A DNA stretch of 7,613 nt from positions 1 to 7,613 of the forward strand of contig JAQTVU010000098.1 of the NCBI GenBank assembly GCA_028706695.1, read 5' to 3'. Shown here one piece after another: positions 1 through 5,927 of this stretch. A program made the position numbers and the translations under genes. The stretch's first letter is position 1, and each line of letters begins with the position of its first letter. The notes under the pieces are model-generated. The model worked only from the letters and a program-made list of their open reading frames with translations. It was not told where the DNA came from and did not search any database. The DNA is from Mycobacterium sp. GTDB lineage: Bacteria > Actinomycetota > Actinomycetes > Mycobacteriales > Mycobacteriaceae.

Positions 1-231
1 AAACAGGTCAGACTTGTCTTGGAAATGCCGATAGATCTTCGGCTTGGCGGTGCCGGCCTCCTCGGCGATCTCCCGCACACTCAGCTCCGGGCCCAGGCGG
101 TCGATGGCCCGGAACGCCGCATCGACGATCTCCCCGCGCACCTTCGTGCGGTGTTCGCGCCAGCGTTCGCTGCGCGCGTCGACCTTGGCCCCTGGCTTGA
201 CGCTCGGGCGAGGCCGGCTGATTCTCACCAC
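1..231 (-). CDS. TetR-family transcriptional regulator, N-terminal part (cut by window edge)
   Basis: The 77 visible codons read VVRISRPRPSVKPG onward and contain a TetR_N helix-turn-helix at about residues 32-77 (GEIVDAAFRAIDRLG, then VREIAEEAGTAKPKIYRHF, the recognition-helix region ending in the usual YxHFxxK pattern). TetR proteins bind operator DNA as dimers and release it on ligand binding; the ligand domain lies beyond the left edge. I place the start at GTG 231 (GTG 228 is equally possible) because a TANNNT hexamer, TACAGT at 238-243, lies six bases upstream and no Shine-Dalgarno is visible, as expected for a leaderless mRNA. The gene is 56 bp downstream of nrdE on the same strand. 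Its position matches Rv3050c of M. tuberculosis (from memory). Family is sure; target unknown. Confidence 0.85.
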   Translation of the reverse strand, partial: MVRISRPRPSVKPGAKVDARSERWREHRTKVRGEIVDAAFRAIDRLGPELSVREIAEEAGTAKPKIYRHFQDKSDLF

Positions 232-243
232 GCAAGCACTGTA
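232..243 (-). promoter_or_regulatory. -10 box of a leaderless promoter for the TetR gene
   Basis: TACAGT (minus strand, 243 to 238) matches the mycobacterial -10 pattern TANNNT and is followed by six bases and then GTG at 231, so transcription could begin at the start codon itself. No convincing -35 is present at the 16-18 bp position (CCAGGT at spacing 17). This would let the regulator be transcribed separately from nrdHIE. Confidence 0.4.
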
Positions 244-287
244 CCGCGCCGACCCTGTTGACCTGGGCAGACCGACCCACCCCGGGT

Positions 288-2453
288 TCACAGCATGCAG
301 GACACGCAGCCTTCGACCTCAGTGCCCTCCAGCGCCATCTGGCGTAACCGGATGTAGTAGAGCGTCTTGATTCCCTTGCGCCAGGCGTAGATCTGCGCCT
401 TGTTCACGTCGCGGGTGGTGGCGGTGTCCTTGAAGAACAACGTCAGCGAAAGGCCTTGGTCCACATGCTGTGTGGCCACCGCATAGGTGTCGACGATCTT
501 CTCGTAGCCGATCTCGTAGGCGTCCTGGTAATACTCCAGGTTGTCGTTGGTCATGTAGGGCGCCGGGTAATAGACCCGGCCGATCTTGCCCTCCTTGCGG
601 ATCTCCACCTTCGACACGATGGGGTGGATCGAGCTCGTCGAATGGTTGATGTAGGAGATCGACCCGGTTGGCGGCACCGCCTGCAGGTTCTGGTTGTAGA
701 TGCCGTGTTGTTGCACCGACGCTTTCAGGCGCAGCCAGTCGTCCTGGGTCGGGATGCGGATGCCGGCATCGGCGAAGAGCTGACGCACCTTCTCGGTCTG
801 CGGCTCCCACACCTGCTCGGTGTATTTGTCGAAGAACTCCCCCGACGCGTACTTGGACCGTTCGAAACCCTTGAAGTGCATGCCACGTTCGATCGCGATG
901 CGGTTGGAGGCGCGCAACGCGTGATACAGCACCGTGTAGAAGTAGATGTTGGTGAAGTCGAGGCCCTCCTCGGACCCGTAGAAGATGCGCTCGCGAGCCA
1001 GGTAGCCGTGCAGGTTCATCTGGCCCAGCCCGATGGCGTGCGAGTCGTTGTTGCCCTGCTCGATCGAGGGCACCGAGGCGATGCGGGTCTGGTCGCTGAC
1101 CGCGGTCAGCGCGCGGATGGCCACCTCGATGGTCTGCGCGAAGTCCGGCGAATCCATCGTCTTGGCGATGTTCAGCGATCCCAGGTTGCATGAAATGTCT
1201 TTGCCCACTTGGGCGTACGAAAGATCCTCATTGAACAACGAGGGCGTGGAGACTTGCAGGATCTCCGAGCACAGGTTCGAGTGCGTGATCTTGCCCTCGA
1301 TGGGATTGGCCCGGTTCACCGTGTCCTCGAACATGATGTACGGGTAGCCGGACTCGAATTGCAGTTCGGCCAGCGTCTGAAAGAACTCCCGCGCCTTGAT
1401 CTTGGTCTTGCGGATGCGCGGGTTGTCGAGCATCTCGTAGTACTTTTCGGTCACCGAGATGTCGGCGAACGGCACGCCGTAGAACCGCTCGACGTCGTAG
1501 GGCGAGAACAGGTACATGTCCTCGTTCTTCTTGGCCAACTCGAAGGTGATGTCGGGAATCACCACGCCCAGGCTCAGCGTCTTGATCCGGATCTTCTCGT
1601 CGGCGTTCTCCCGCTTGGTGTCCAGGAAGCGGTAGATGTCGGGGTGATGGGCGTGCAGGTACACCGCGCCGGCGCTCTGGCGCGCGCCGAGCTGGTTGGC
1701 GTAGGAGAACGAATCCTCGAGCAGCTTCATGATCGGGATGACGCCCGAGGACTGGTTCTCGATGTTCTTGATCGGCGCGCCGTTCTCCCGAATGTTGCTC
1801 AGCAGCAACGCCACTCCCCCACCGCGCTTGGACAGCTGCAACGCGGAGTTGATCGAGCGGCCGATCGATTCCATGTTGTCCTCGATGCGCAGCAGGAAGC
1901 AGCTCACCGGTTCCCCGCGTTGCTTCTTGCCCGAGTTGAGGAAGGTCGGCGTGGCCGGCTGGAAGCGGCCGTCCACGATCTCGTCGACCAGCTTCTCGGC
2001 CAGTCCGGTGTCGCCGGCGGCCAGCGTCAGCGCCACCATGACGACGCGGTCCTCGAAGCGCTCCAGGTAGCGCTTCCCGTCGAAGGTCTTCAGGGTGTAG
2101 GAGGTGTAGTACTTGAACGCACCGAGAAACGTGGGGAACCGGAACTTCTTGGCGTAGGCGCGGTCCAGCAACGCCTTGACGAAGTTACGCGAGTACTGGT
2201 CGAGAACCTCATGCTCGTAATAGTTTTCGCGGACCAGGTAGTCGAGTTTCTCGTCCTGGTTGTGGAAGAAGACGGTGTTTTGGTTGACGTGCTGCAGAAA
2301 GTACTGGCGCGCCGCGAGCACGTCCTTGTCGAACTGAATCTTGCCGTCCGCGTCGTACAGATTCAGCATCGCGTTGAGCGCGTGGTAGTCCGTTTCCCCG
2401 GGCAACACGTGCACGCCGGGGGTTACAGGCTCTGCAGTGAGGGTTGGTGGCAC
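288..2453 (-). CDS. nrdE: Class Ib ribonucleoside-diphosphate reductase, catalytic alpha subunit NrdE
   Basis: The 721-aa cytoplasmic protein reduces NDPs to dNDPs together with the radical-carrying NrdF. Conserved residues are visible: redox cysteines C185 (PVSCFLL) and C422 (ISCNLGSLN), the N393-x-C395-x-E397 motif (SNLCSEI) with the thiyl-radical cysteine, the Y699-Y700 pair of the radical-transfer path, and the C-terminal C716-x2-C719 tail that is re-reduced by NrdH. There is no ATP-cone domain before the RNR N-terminal domain, which is the class Ib layout. Start GTG 2453 is chosen for the AAGGAA Shine-Dalgarno at 2459-2464; a later start (such as the MLNLYD methionine, residue 29) cannot be excluded. 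It overlaps the end of nrdI by 31 bp, so the two are probably translationally coupled. Confidence 0.98.
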   Translation of the reverse strand: MPPTLTAEPVTPGVHVLPGETDYHALNAMLNLYDADGKIQFDKDVLAARQYFLQHVNQNTVFFHNQDEKLDYLVRENYYEHEVLDQYSRNFVKALLDRAYAKKFRFPTFLGAFKYYTSYTLKTFDGKRYLERFEDRVVMVALTLAAGDTGLAEKLVDEIVDGRFQPATPTFLNSGKKQRGEPVSCFLLRIEDNMESIGRSINSALQLSKRGGGVALLLSNIRENGAPIKNIENQSSGVIPIMKLLEDSFSYANQLGARQSAGAVYLHAHHPDIYRFLDTKRENADEKIRIKTLSLGVVIPDITFELAKKNEDMYLFSPYDVERFYGVPFADISVTEKYYEMLDNPRIRKTKIKAREFFQTLAELQFESGYPYIMFEDTVNRANPIEGKITHSNLCSEILQVSTPSLFNEDLSYAQVGKDISCNLGSLNIAKTMDSPDFAQTIEVAIRALTAVSDQTRIASVPSIEQGNNDSHAIGLGQMNLHGYLARERIFYGSEEGLDFTNIYFYTVLYHALRASNRIAIERGMHFKGFERSKYASGEFFDKYTEQVWEPQTEKVRQLFADAGIRIPTQDDWLRLKASVQQHGIYNQNLQAVPPTGSISYINHSTSSIHPIVSKVEIRKEGKIGRVYYPAPYMTNDNLEYYQDAYEIGYEKIVDTYAVATQHVDQGLSLTLFFKDTATTRDVNKAQIYAWRKGIKTLYYIRLRQMALEGTEVEGCVSCML

Positions 2454-2905
2454 GTCTGTTCCTTCCAGAAGTCAGCCCAGAAATCGGCGAGACCCGCGCG
2501 GACGGCCGCCACGTCGTCCGGGGTTCCCATCAGTTCGAATCGGTACAGGTAGGGCACGCCGCACTTGCGGGAAACCACGTTGCCCGCATAGGCGAATTCG
2601 GCGCCGAAGTTGTTGTTGCCCGCGGCGATGACGCCGCGGATCAACGACCGGTTGTGCTCGTTGTTCAAAAACGCGACCACCTGCTTGGGCACATAGCCAC
2701 CGGCGCCACCGGCTGCGCTGTCGGCAAGATCCGGATTGCGCCGACCGCCACCATACGTCGGCAGTACCAGCACGTACGGGTCGTCGACCTGGATGTGGCC
2801 GTGCAGCGGTATCCGCGTGGCCGGAATGCTCAGCTTCTGCACGAAGCGGTGGGTATTCTCCGACACGCTGGAGAAATAGACCAGGTTGCGCCCTCGGATA
2901 TCCAT
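2423..2905 (-). CDS. nrdI: NrdI, flavodoxin-like class Ib RNR activator
   Basis: This 160-aa protein is a small FMN protein that supplies the oxidant for building the dimanganese-tyrosyl radical cofactor of NrdF. Visible motifs are the phosphate-binding loop FSSVSENTHRF (11-21), PTYGGG (49-54), the GNNNFG stretch (97-102) and the PYLYRFELMGT segment (118-128). It is about 10 residues longer than the M. tuberculosis protein as I remember it: a Gly/Ala-rich addition around ADSAAGGA (61-68) and a tandem ADFW-ADFW (140-147). The start codon ATG 2905 lies inside the first of three exact 10-bp repeats, and upstream ATGs at 2915 and 2925 are out of frame. No strong Shine-Dalgarno is seen; GGA of the repeat is the nearest purine run. 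It follows nrdH by 63 bp. Confidence 0.97.
   Translation of the reverse strand: MDIRGRNLVYFSSVSENTHRFVQKLSIPATRIPLHGHIQVDDPYVLVLPTYGGGRRNPDLADSAAGGAGGYVPKQVVAFLNNEHNRSLIRGVIAAGNNNFGAEFAYAGNVVSRKCGVPYLYRFELMGTPDDVAAVRAGLADFWADFWKEQTCHQPSLQSL
2459..2464 (-). promoter_or_regulatory. Ribosome binding site of nrdE inside nrdI
   Basis: AAGGAA on the minus strand, five bases before GTG 2453, decides the nrdE start. It lies within the nrdI coding sequence (codons for Lys-Glu after the duplicated ADFW), consistent with coupled translation of NrdI and NrdE. Confidence 0.7.
2465..2488 (-). repeat. 12-bp tandem duplication within nrdI (ADFW x2)
   Basis: Two adjacent 12-bp units (2465-2476 and 2477-2488 on plus) match at 10 of 12 bases; the two differences are synonymous. 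They encode ADFW twice in a row, one copy being expected in the family. The unit abuts the nrdE Shine-Dalgarno. The divergence at silent sites suggests the duplication is not very recent. Confidence 0.8.
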
Positions 2906-2928
2906 CGCTATCCATCGCTATCCATCGC
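2899..2928. repeat. Three perfect tandem copies of a 10-bp unit over the nrdI start
   Basis: TATCCATCGC (plus strand) is repeated exactly three times at 2899-2908, 2909-2918 and 2919-2928. Read on the minus strand each unit carries GCGATGGATA, so each supplies an ATG: 2905 (nrdI), 2915 and 2925. Because the unit is 10 bp, each ATG is in a different frame; only 2905 opens NrdI, and the ATG at 2925 meets a TAG five codons later. Confidence 0.95.
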
Positions 2929-2968
2929 ACCGCAAGCTTCTGCTGTCTTTCTGTGTGTCGTCCGCCCG

Positions 2969-3205
2969 CTAGGCGCTGAGGACCTCGTTGGCGAGCGCCT
3001 TGATGCGGTCCGGCCGGAAGCCGCACCAGTGGTCGCTTCCCGTCACCACCACGGGAACCTGCAGGTAACCGAGCGCCATCACGTAGTCGCGTGCCTCGCG
3101 ATCCAGCGTGATGTCAACCGTCTCGTAGCTGAGGCCCTGCCTGTCGAGAGCCTTGTAGGTGGCGGTGCATTGCACGCACGCCGGCTTGGTGTACACGGTG
3201 ATCAT
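2969..3205 (-). CDS. nrdH: NrdH, glutaredoxin-like redoxin
   Basis: A 78-aa thioredoxin-fold electron donor that reduces the C-terminal CxxC of NrdE and is itself reduced by thioredoxin reductase. The redox motif C10-V-Q-C13 follows TKPA, and P51 (QVPVVV) is the expected cis-proline. The motif usually written WSGFRPD reads W60-C61-G62-F63-R64-P65-D66 here, with an extra cysteine from a TGC codon. Start ATG 3205 is fixed by a strong AAAGGAG Shine-Dalgarno at 3215-3221, nine bases upstream, although the frame stays open further upstream. It is the first gene of the nrdHIE operon; NrdR-like sites lie 214-260 bp upstream. Confidence 0.98.
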   Translation of the reverse strand: MITVYTKPACVQCTATYKALDRQGLSYETVDITLDREARDYVMALGYLQVPVVVTGSDHWCGFRPDRIKALANEVLSA

Positions 3206-3214
3206 GGAATGCCG

Positions 3215-3221
3215 CTCCTTT
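3215..3221 (-). promoter_or_regulatory. Shine-Dalgarno of nrdH
   Basis: AAAGGAG on the minus strand, nine bases before ATG 3205, is the best ribosome binding site in the window. It excludes the 24-residue N-terminal extension that the open frame would allow. Confidence 0.85.
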
Positions 3222-3418
3222 GCGCAGGTGAAATTGGGTACGGACTGGCAACTACTCAAGTACTGCATCCGCGTCACGTTCAGCGGTCCGTCAAACCCCC
3301 GGATTCCCGATTTACGGCGGGCTGGCCCGAAAGACCTCGCCTCGGACCTGCAAGCCGGTTCCTGGAGCGCACCATGCCCTGGCGGGTCTGGCGGTCCAGG
3401 GATCTGCCGGTGGTCAAA

Positions 3419-3434
3419 ACACTACACCTAGTGC
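3419..3434. promoter_or_regulatory. NrdR box 1 (candidate)
   Basis: ACACTACACCTAGTGC matches the published NrdR-box consensus acaCwAtATaTwGtgt at 12 of 16 positions, with a perfect CACTA/TAGTG inverted repeat. NrdR is a Zn/ATP-cone repressor that binds paired boxes ahead of RNR operons. A minus-strand -10-like TAGTGT (3424 to 3419) lies inside the box, so binding would block transcription of nrdHIE. Confidence 0.65.
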
Positions 3435-3450
3435 CCGACAGGATCACCGG

Positions 3451-3466
3451 ATACAAGATGTTCTGA
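3451..3466. promoter_or_regulatory. NrdR box 2 (candidate)
   Basis: ATACAAGATGTTCTGA matches the NrdR consensus at 11 of 16 positions, including the ACAA/TTcT half-sites around a central AT. It starts exactly 32 bp after box 1, about three helical turns, the spacing expected of paired NrdR boxes. Weaker alone than box 1; the pair is the argument. Confidence 0.55.
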
Positions 3467-3621
3467 ACAACATTTCTGAAATTCCCTGGTCGTAAGCAGT
3501 GCGGCGGACGCCACCACGGCGTGTCGCGGGTCACAGCCACCGTGCGAGCGGCCCACGCGTCGGTATATCACCGGTCACCGACAACCCGCCGCGATCCACC
3601 CGGCTCAACCCGCTACCAGCA

Positions 3622-3637
3622 AAGCCGCCGGCGGCTT
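3622..3637 (-). terminator. Perfect 16-bp palindrome, possible terminator of the FMN reductase gene
   Basis: AAGCCGCCGGCGGCTT is an exact palindrome, followed on the minus strand by another T and then GCTGG. It lies 63 bp past the FMN reductase stop. A second GC-rich stem, CCGCGCG/CGCGCGG (3663-3678), sits between. Neither has a long U tract, which is usual for mycobacterial terminators, so the role is uncertain; a protein-binding site is an alternative. Confidence 0.4.
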
Positions 3638-3700
3638 CGGCTGTCCGCCACTGAGCACGTGGCCGCGCGCCCGCGCGGCGGGTCCCGGGCGCCGCCGGAT

Positions 3701-4285
3701 TCAGCCCACCTCGGCGGCGAGCTTGCTGACCACGTCGCGAACCTGGCGGCTGAGTTCGGCGTCCTCGGCGGGGGCCTTGCCGTGAAGGGTCTGGAACGGC
3801 ACGGAAAGCTTGAGGTCATCGACTACCCGGGCACCGGCGATCCCGAACGACTTGCGGGTCTCGTCGTGCGCCCACACCCCGCCGTAACGGCCGAACGATC
3901 CCCCGATGACCGCCAGCGGCTTGCCCTTCAACGCGCCATCGCCGAACGGGCGGGACAGCCAGTCGATCGCGTTCTTCAGCACTGCCGGAATGCTGCCGTT
4001 GTATTCGGGGGTCACCACCAGGGCGGCGTCGGCGTCGGCGGCCGCGGCGCGAAGCCGCACCACCGGGGCGGACGCCCGCGGAAGGCCCGCCCGTACCAGA
4101 CCATCGCCGGCCGTGGGGTCGATCTCCTCGTTATAGAACGGCAACTCCCCCAGCCCGTCGAACACGGTCACGGTCACCCCGTCCGGGGCGACGGCCGCCG
4201 CCAGCTCGGCGATCTGGCGATTCATCGACGCCGTCCGCAGGCTTCCCACTAACGCCAAGACTTTGATGTTGGAGTTCGCCGCCAC
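3701..4285 (-). CDS. NADPH-dependent FMN reductase family protein (flavodoxin fold)
   Basis: A 194-aa cytoplasmic flavoprotein of the FMN_red family (Pfam PF03358), members of which transfer electrons from NAD(P)H through bound FMN to quinones, chromate, azo compounds or other acceptors. Seen: the phosphate loop GSLRTASMN (14-22), LPFYNEEID (48-56), the family signature TPEYNGSIP (92-100) followed by LKNAIDWLSRP, and KPLAVIGGSFGRYGG (122-136). Start GTG 4285 is supported by GAAGGG at 4294-4299, eight bases upstream; the open frame continues further but without such a site. It is transcribed away from the adjacent TetR gene through a shared operator, so the regulator probably controls it. Position matches Rv3054c (from memory). 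The substrate cannot be told. Confidence 0.93.
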   Translation of the reverse strand: MAANSNIKVLALVGSLRTASMNRQIAELAAAVAPDGVTVTVFDGLGELPFYNEEIDPTAGDGLVRAGLPRASAPVVRLRAAAADADAALVVTPEYNGSIPAVLKNAIDWLSRPFGDGALKGKPLAVIGGSFGRYGGVWAHDETRKSFGIAGARVVDDLKLSVPFQTLHGKAPAEDAELSRQVRDVVSKLAAEVG

Positions 4286-4333
4286 TGCCGCATCCCTTCG
4301 CTCGACCCGATCTTCATCCTTCCACGACCGAAT

Positions 4334-4347
4334 CGGACTATAGTCCG
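4334..4347. promoter_or_regulatory. Perfect palindromic operator with overlapping divergent -10 boxes
   Basis: CGGACTATAGTCCG is an exact 14-bp palindrome in the 88-bp divergent gap. Its centre gives TATAGT on both strands (plus 4339-4344; minus 4342 to 4337), each a good TANNNT -10 box. Predicted starts are near 4351 (TetR gene) and near 4330 (FMN reductase gene). A TetR dimer bound here would shut off both promoters, so autorepression plus control of the reductase is the simple reading. No consensus -35 was found on either side. Confidence 0.75.
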
Positions 4348-4373
4348 TTCTATTGACGGCGTTGAGGTGCCCA

Positions 4374-4958
4374 GTGACCGAGCTACCGGTGTCCGCTCCC
4401 CGGGAGCGGTGCGACGCGGCGCGTAACCGCGCCGTCCTGCTGGACGCGGCCCGGCGCCTGGTGGCCACCCGCGGCGCCGACGCGGTGACCATGGACGCCG
4501 TCGCGGCCGCCGCGGGCGTCGGTAAGGGAACGTTGTTCCGTCGGTTCGGCAGCCGGGCCGGGCTGATGATGATGCTGCTCGACGAGGATGAACGCGCCGC
4601 CCAGCAGGCATTTCTGTTCGGGCCGCCGCCCCTGGGACCCGGTGCGGCGCCGCTGGACCGGCTGGTGGCGTTCGGCCGCCAGCGTATCTGCTTCGCCCAT
4701 GCCCACCACGCGCTGCTGTCGGAGGCCAACCGCCATCCACAGGGCCGTTACACCGCGCCCACCATGGTGCTGCGCACGCACGTTCGGGTGCTGCTGCAGG
4801 CCGCCGGCACCACCGGCGATCTGGACGTCCAGACCGAGGCGCTGCTGGCGCTGTTGGACGCGGATTACGTCGAACGTGAACTCGAAGACGGCCGCCACAC
4901 GCTCGAGACGTTGGGCGCCGCGTGGGAGCAGCTGGCGCGCAAACTGTGCGGGACGTGA
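4374..4958 (+). CDS. TetR-family transcriptional regulator
   Basis: A 194-aa regulator. The TetR_N domain occupies about residues 16-62: ARNRAVLLDAARRLVATRG, then the helix-turn-helix VTMDAVAAAAGVGKGTLFRRFGSR. The rest (to KLCGT) is the helical ligand-binding and dimerisation part, which is not conserved enough to name a ligand. Start GTG 4374 is chosen for GAGG at 4364-4367, six bases upstream; an in-frame TTG at 4353 would lie on the predicted transcription start. It is divergent to the FMN reductase gene across a palindromic operator. Its stop codon overlaps the start of the dinB2 remnant (GTGA at 4955-4958). Position matches Rv3055 (from memory). Confidence 0.93.
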   Translation: MTELPVSAPRERCDAARNRAVLLDAARRLVATRGADAVTMDAVAAAAGVGKGTLFRRFGSRAGLMMMLLDEDERAAQQAFLFGPPPLGPGAAPLDRLVAFGRQRICFAHAHHALLSEANRHPQGRYTAPTMVLRTHVRVLLQAAGTTGDLDVQTEALLALLDADYVERELEDGRHTLETLGAAWEQLARKLCGT

Positions 4959-5053
4959 CCGATGCCGGCCCAGCCACCACCGATCCCGACGTTCGAACCC
5001 GACCGCCGCTGCGCCTACTCGAGGTGCGCTTCGAGTTGCTCACGCCCGGGTAA
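4955..5053 (+). pseudogene. Remnant of dinB2/dinP (DNA polymerase IV), internally deleted
   Basis: A 32-codon ORF begins at GTG overlapping the TetR stop and reads through ATTDPDV to RPPLRLLEVRFELLTPG before TAA. The two blocks resemble the end of actinobacterial DinB polymerases, where a TDPDV-like segment precedes a helix and the RPVRLLGVRLE strand. Here the helix between them (about 15 residues) and the whole catalytic body (about 300 residues) are missing. In M. tuberculosis dinP (Rv3056) sits exactly here, between Rv3055 and Rv3057c (from memory). The 3' end overlaps the convergent SDR gene by 39 bp. The alternative is a chance open frame antisense to the SDR tail, which would not explain the upstream TDPDV block. 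Confidence 0.55.
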
Positions 5054-5920
5054 CGGGGCCGGGTCGGGGCGCAGCACGCGGGTGAAGACCATGTTGACCT
5101 GGCGCATGGCCACACTGTAGGGCCACCATGCCAGGCGTTTGAACGCATACAGCGCCCGGATGTCCGCCGAGGTGTAGATCAAGTAGCGATTCTTGGCGAC
5201 CCCGGCCAGGATGTTCTCGGCCGCCTTCTCCGGTGAGACGGCGTGACCGCTGAACCGGCGCACCCAGCGGGCGACCCGGGGGTCCTCGCGGTCGACCCCG
5301 GCGATCTCGACCGTGTTGACCAGCGGGGTGTTCACCGCGCCGGGAACCACGACCGACACCCCGATGCGGTGCCGGGCCAGATCGAAGCGCAACACCTCCG
5401 ACAAGCCGCGCAACCCGTACTTGCTGGCACTGTAGGCGGCATGCCAGGGCAACGCGACCAGCCCGGCCGCCGACGACACGTTGACCAGGTGCCCGCCCCG
5501 GCCGGCCGCCACCATCGGCGGCACGAAGGTCTCGATGACGTGGATCGGGCCCATCAGGTTGATCGCGACCACCTTGCTCCACTGCTCATGGGTCAGCCGG
5601 TCGACGGTCCCCCAGACCGACACGCCCGCCACGTTCATCACGACGTCCATGCTCGGGTGAGCGGCGTGGATGTCGGCGGCGAAAGCCGCGACGTCGTCAT
5701 ACGCGGCGATGTCCAGCGCGCGGTGCTCGGGCACCTGCGCGCCGAGCGCGCCGGCGTCGGCCACGGTCAGCTCCAGACCCTCCGCGTCGCGGTCGGTGAG
5801 GTACAACTCGGCGCCCACGGCGGCCAACCGCAGCGCGGTGGCGCGGCCGATGCCGCTGGCCGCTCCGGTGACCAGGCACCGCTTCCCCGCGAAATACCGC
5901 CTGGAGGCCTTCTGCGCCAT
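5015..5920 (-). CDS. Classical short-chain dehydrogenase/reductase (SDR)
   Basis: A 301-aa Rossmann-fold NAD(P)H oxidoreductase acting on an unknown alcohol or ketone substrate. Nucleotide-binding T18-GAASGIG-25, NVAG (96-99), catalytic tetrad N121 (INLMG), S150 (NVSSAAG), Y163 and K167 (YSASK), and the PG motif (193-194) are all present, so the enzyme looks intact. D43 after the second beta strand (LTDRD) favours NAD(H), though the following Arg leaves NADP(H) possible. The ~50-residue C-terminal extension with Trp/Tyr-rich segments (WWPYSV) is typical of mycobacterial homologues such as Rv3057c. Start ATG 5920 lies seven bases after a TANNNT box; a GTG two codons earlier is possible. Its upstream TetR neighbour is truncated. 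Confidence 0.92.
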   Translation of the reverse strand: MAQKASRRYFAGKRCLVTGAASGIGRATALRLAAVGAELYLTDRDAEGLELTVADAGALGAQVPEHRALDIAAYDDVAAFAADIHAAHPSMDVVMNVAGVSVWGTVDRLTHEQWSKVVAINLMGPIHVIETFVPPMVAAGRGGHLVNVSSAAGLVALPWHAAYSASKYGLRGLSEVLRFDLARHRIGVSVVVPGAVNTPLVNTVEIAGVDREDPRVARWVRRFSGHAVSPEKAAENILAGVAKNRYLIYTSADIRALYAFKRLAWWPYSVAMRQVNMVFTRVLRPDPAPLPGREQLEAHLE

Positions 5921-5927
5921 GGCCACG

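Larger units (their letters stand above)
3206..3700. other. Long intergenic region between nrdH and the FMN reductase gene
   Basis: About 495 bp without a convincing gene. Toward nrdH it would give an mRNA leader of roughly 200 nt if transcription starts near the NrdR-like boxes (3419-3466). A TTGACG hexamer (minus, 3294 to 3289) could be a -35, but the matching -10 position reads CGGATG, a poor fit. Between the boxes and the FMN reductase gene are an inverted repeat GTCGGT-N12-ACCGAC (3559-3582) and GC-rich hairpins (3622-3678) downstream of the reductase stop. Open frames here have no family resemblance I recognise. Confidence 0.6.

Noticed and set aside
319..1193. Other long frames antisense or offset to nrdE
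   Set aside because: Arg/His/Gly-rich shadow translations of the conserved nrdE 3' half.
1209..2552. Long plus-strand open frame (447 codons)
   Set aside because: It is antisense to nrdE, which has all its active-site motifs; long antisense frames are usual in high-GC genes, and the translation (Val/Leu/Gln/Arg-rich) matches no family.
3266..3294. nrdH promoter with TTGACG as -35
   Set aside because: The -35 is good, but the bases at 16-18 bp spacing do not give TANNNT, which mycobacterial promoters nearly always have.
3206..3418. Cobalamin or other riboswitch in the nrdH leader
   Set aside because: No B12-box-like GCCACTG segment or other known riboswitch core was seen; the ~200-nt leader stays unexplained.
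2444..3466. 340-codon plus-strand frame opposite nrdI, nrdH and their upstream region
   Set aside because: It runs through two well-supported minus-strand genes and an intergenic region with no family match.
3280..3540. 86-codon minus-strand frame upstream of nrdH
   Set aside because: It covers the NrdR-like boxes, has no ribosome binding site and no recognisable domain.
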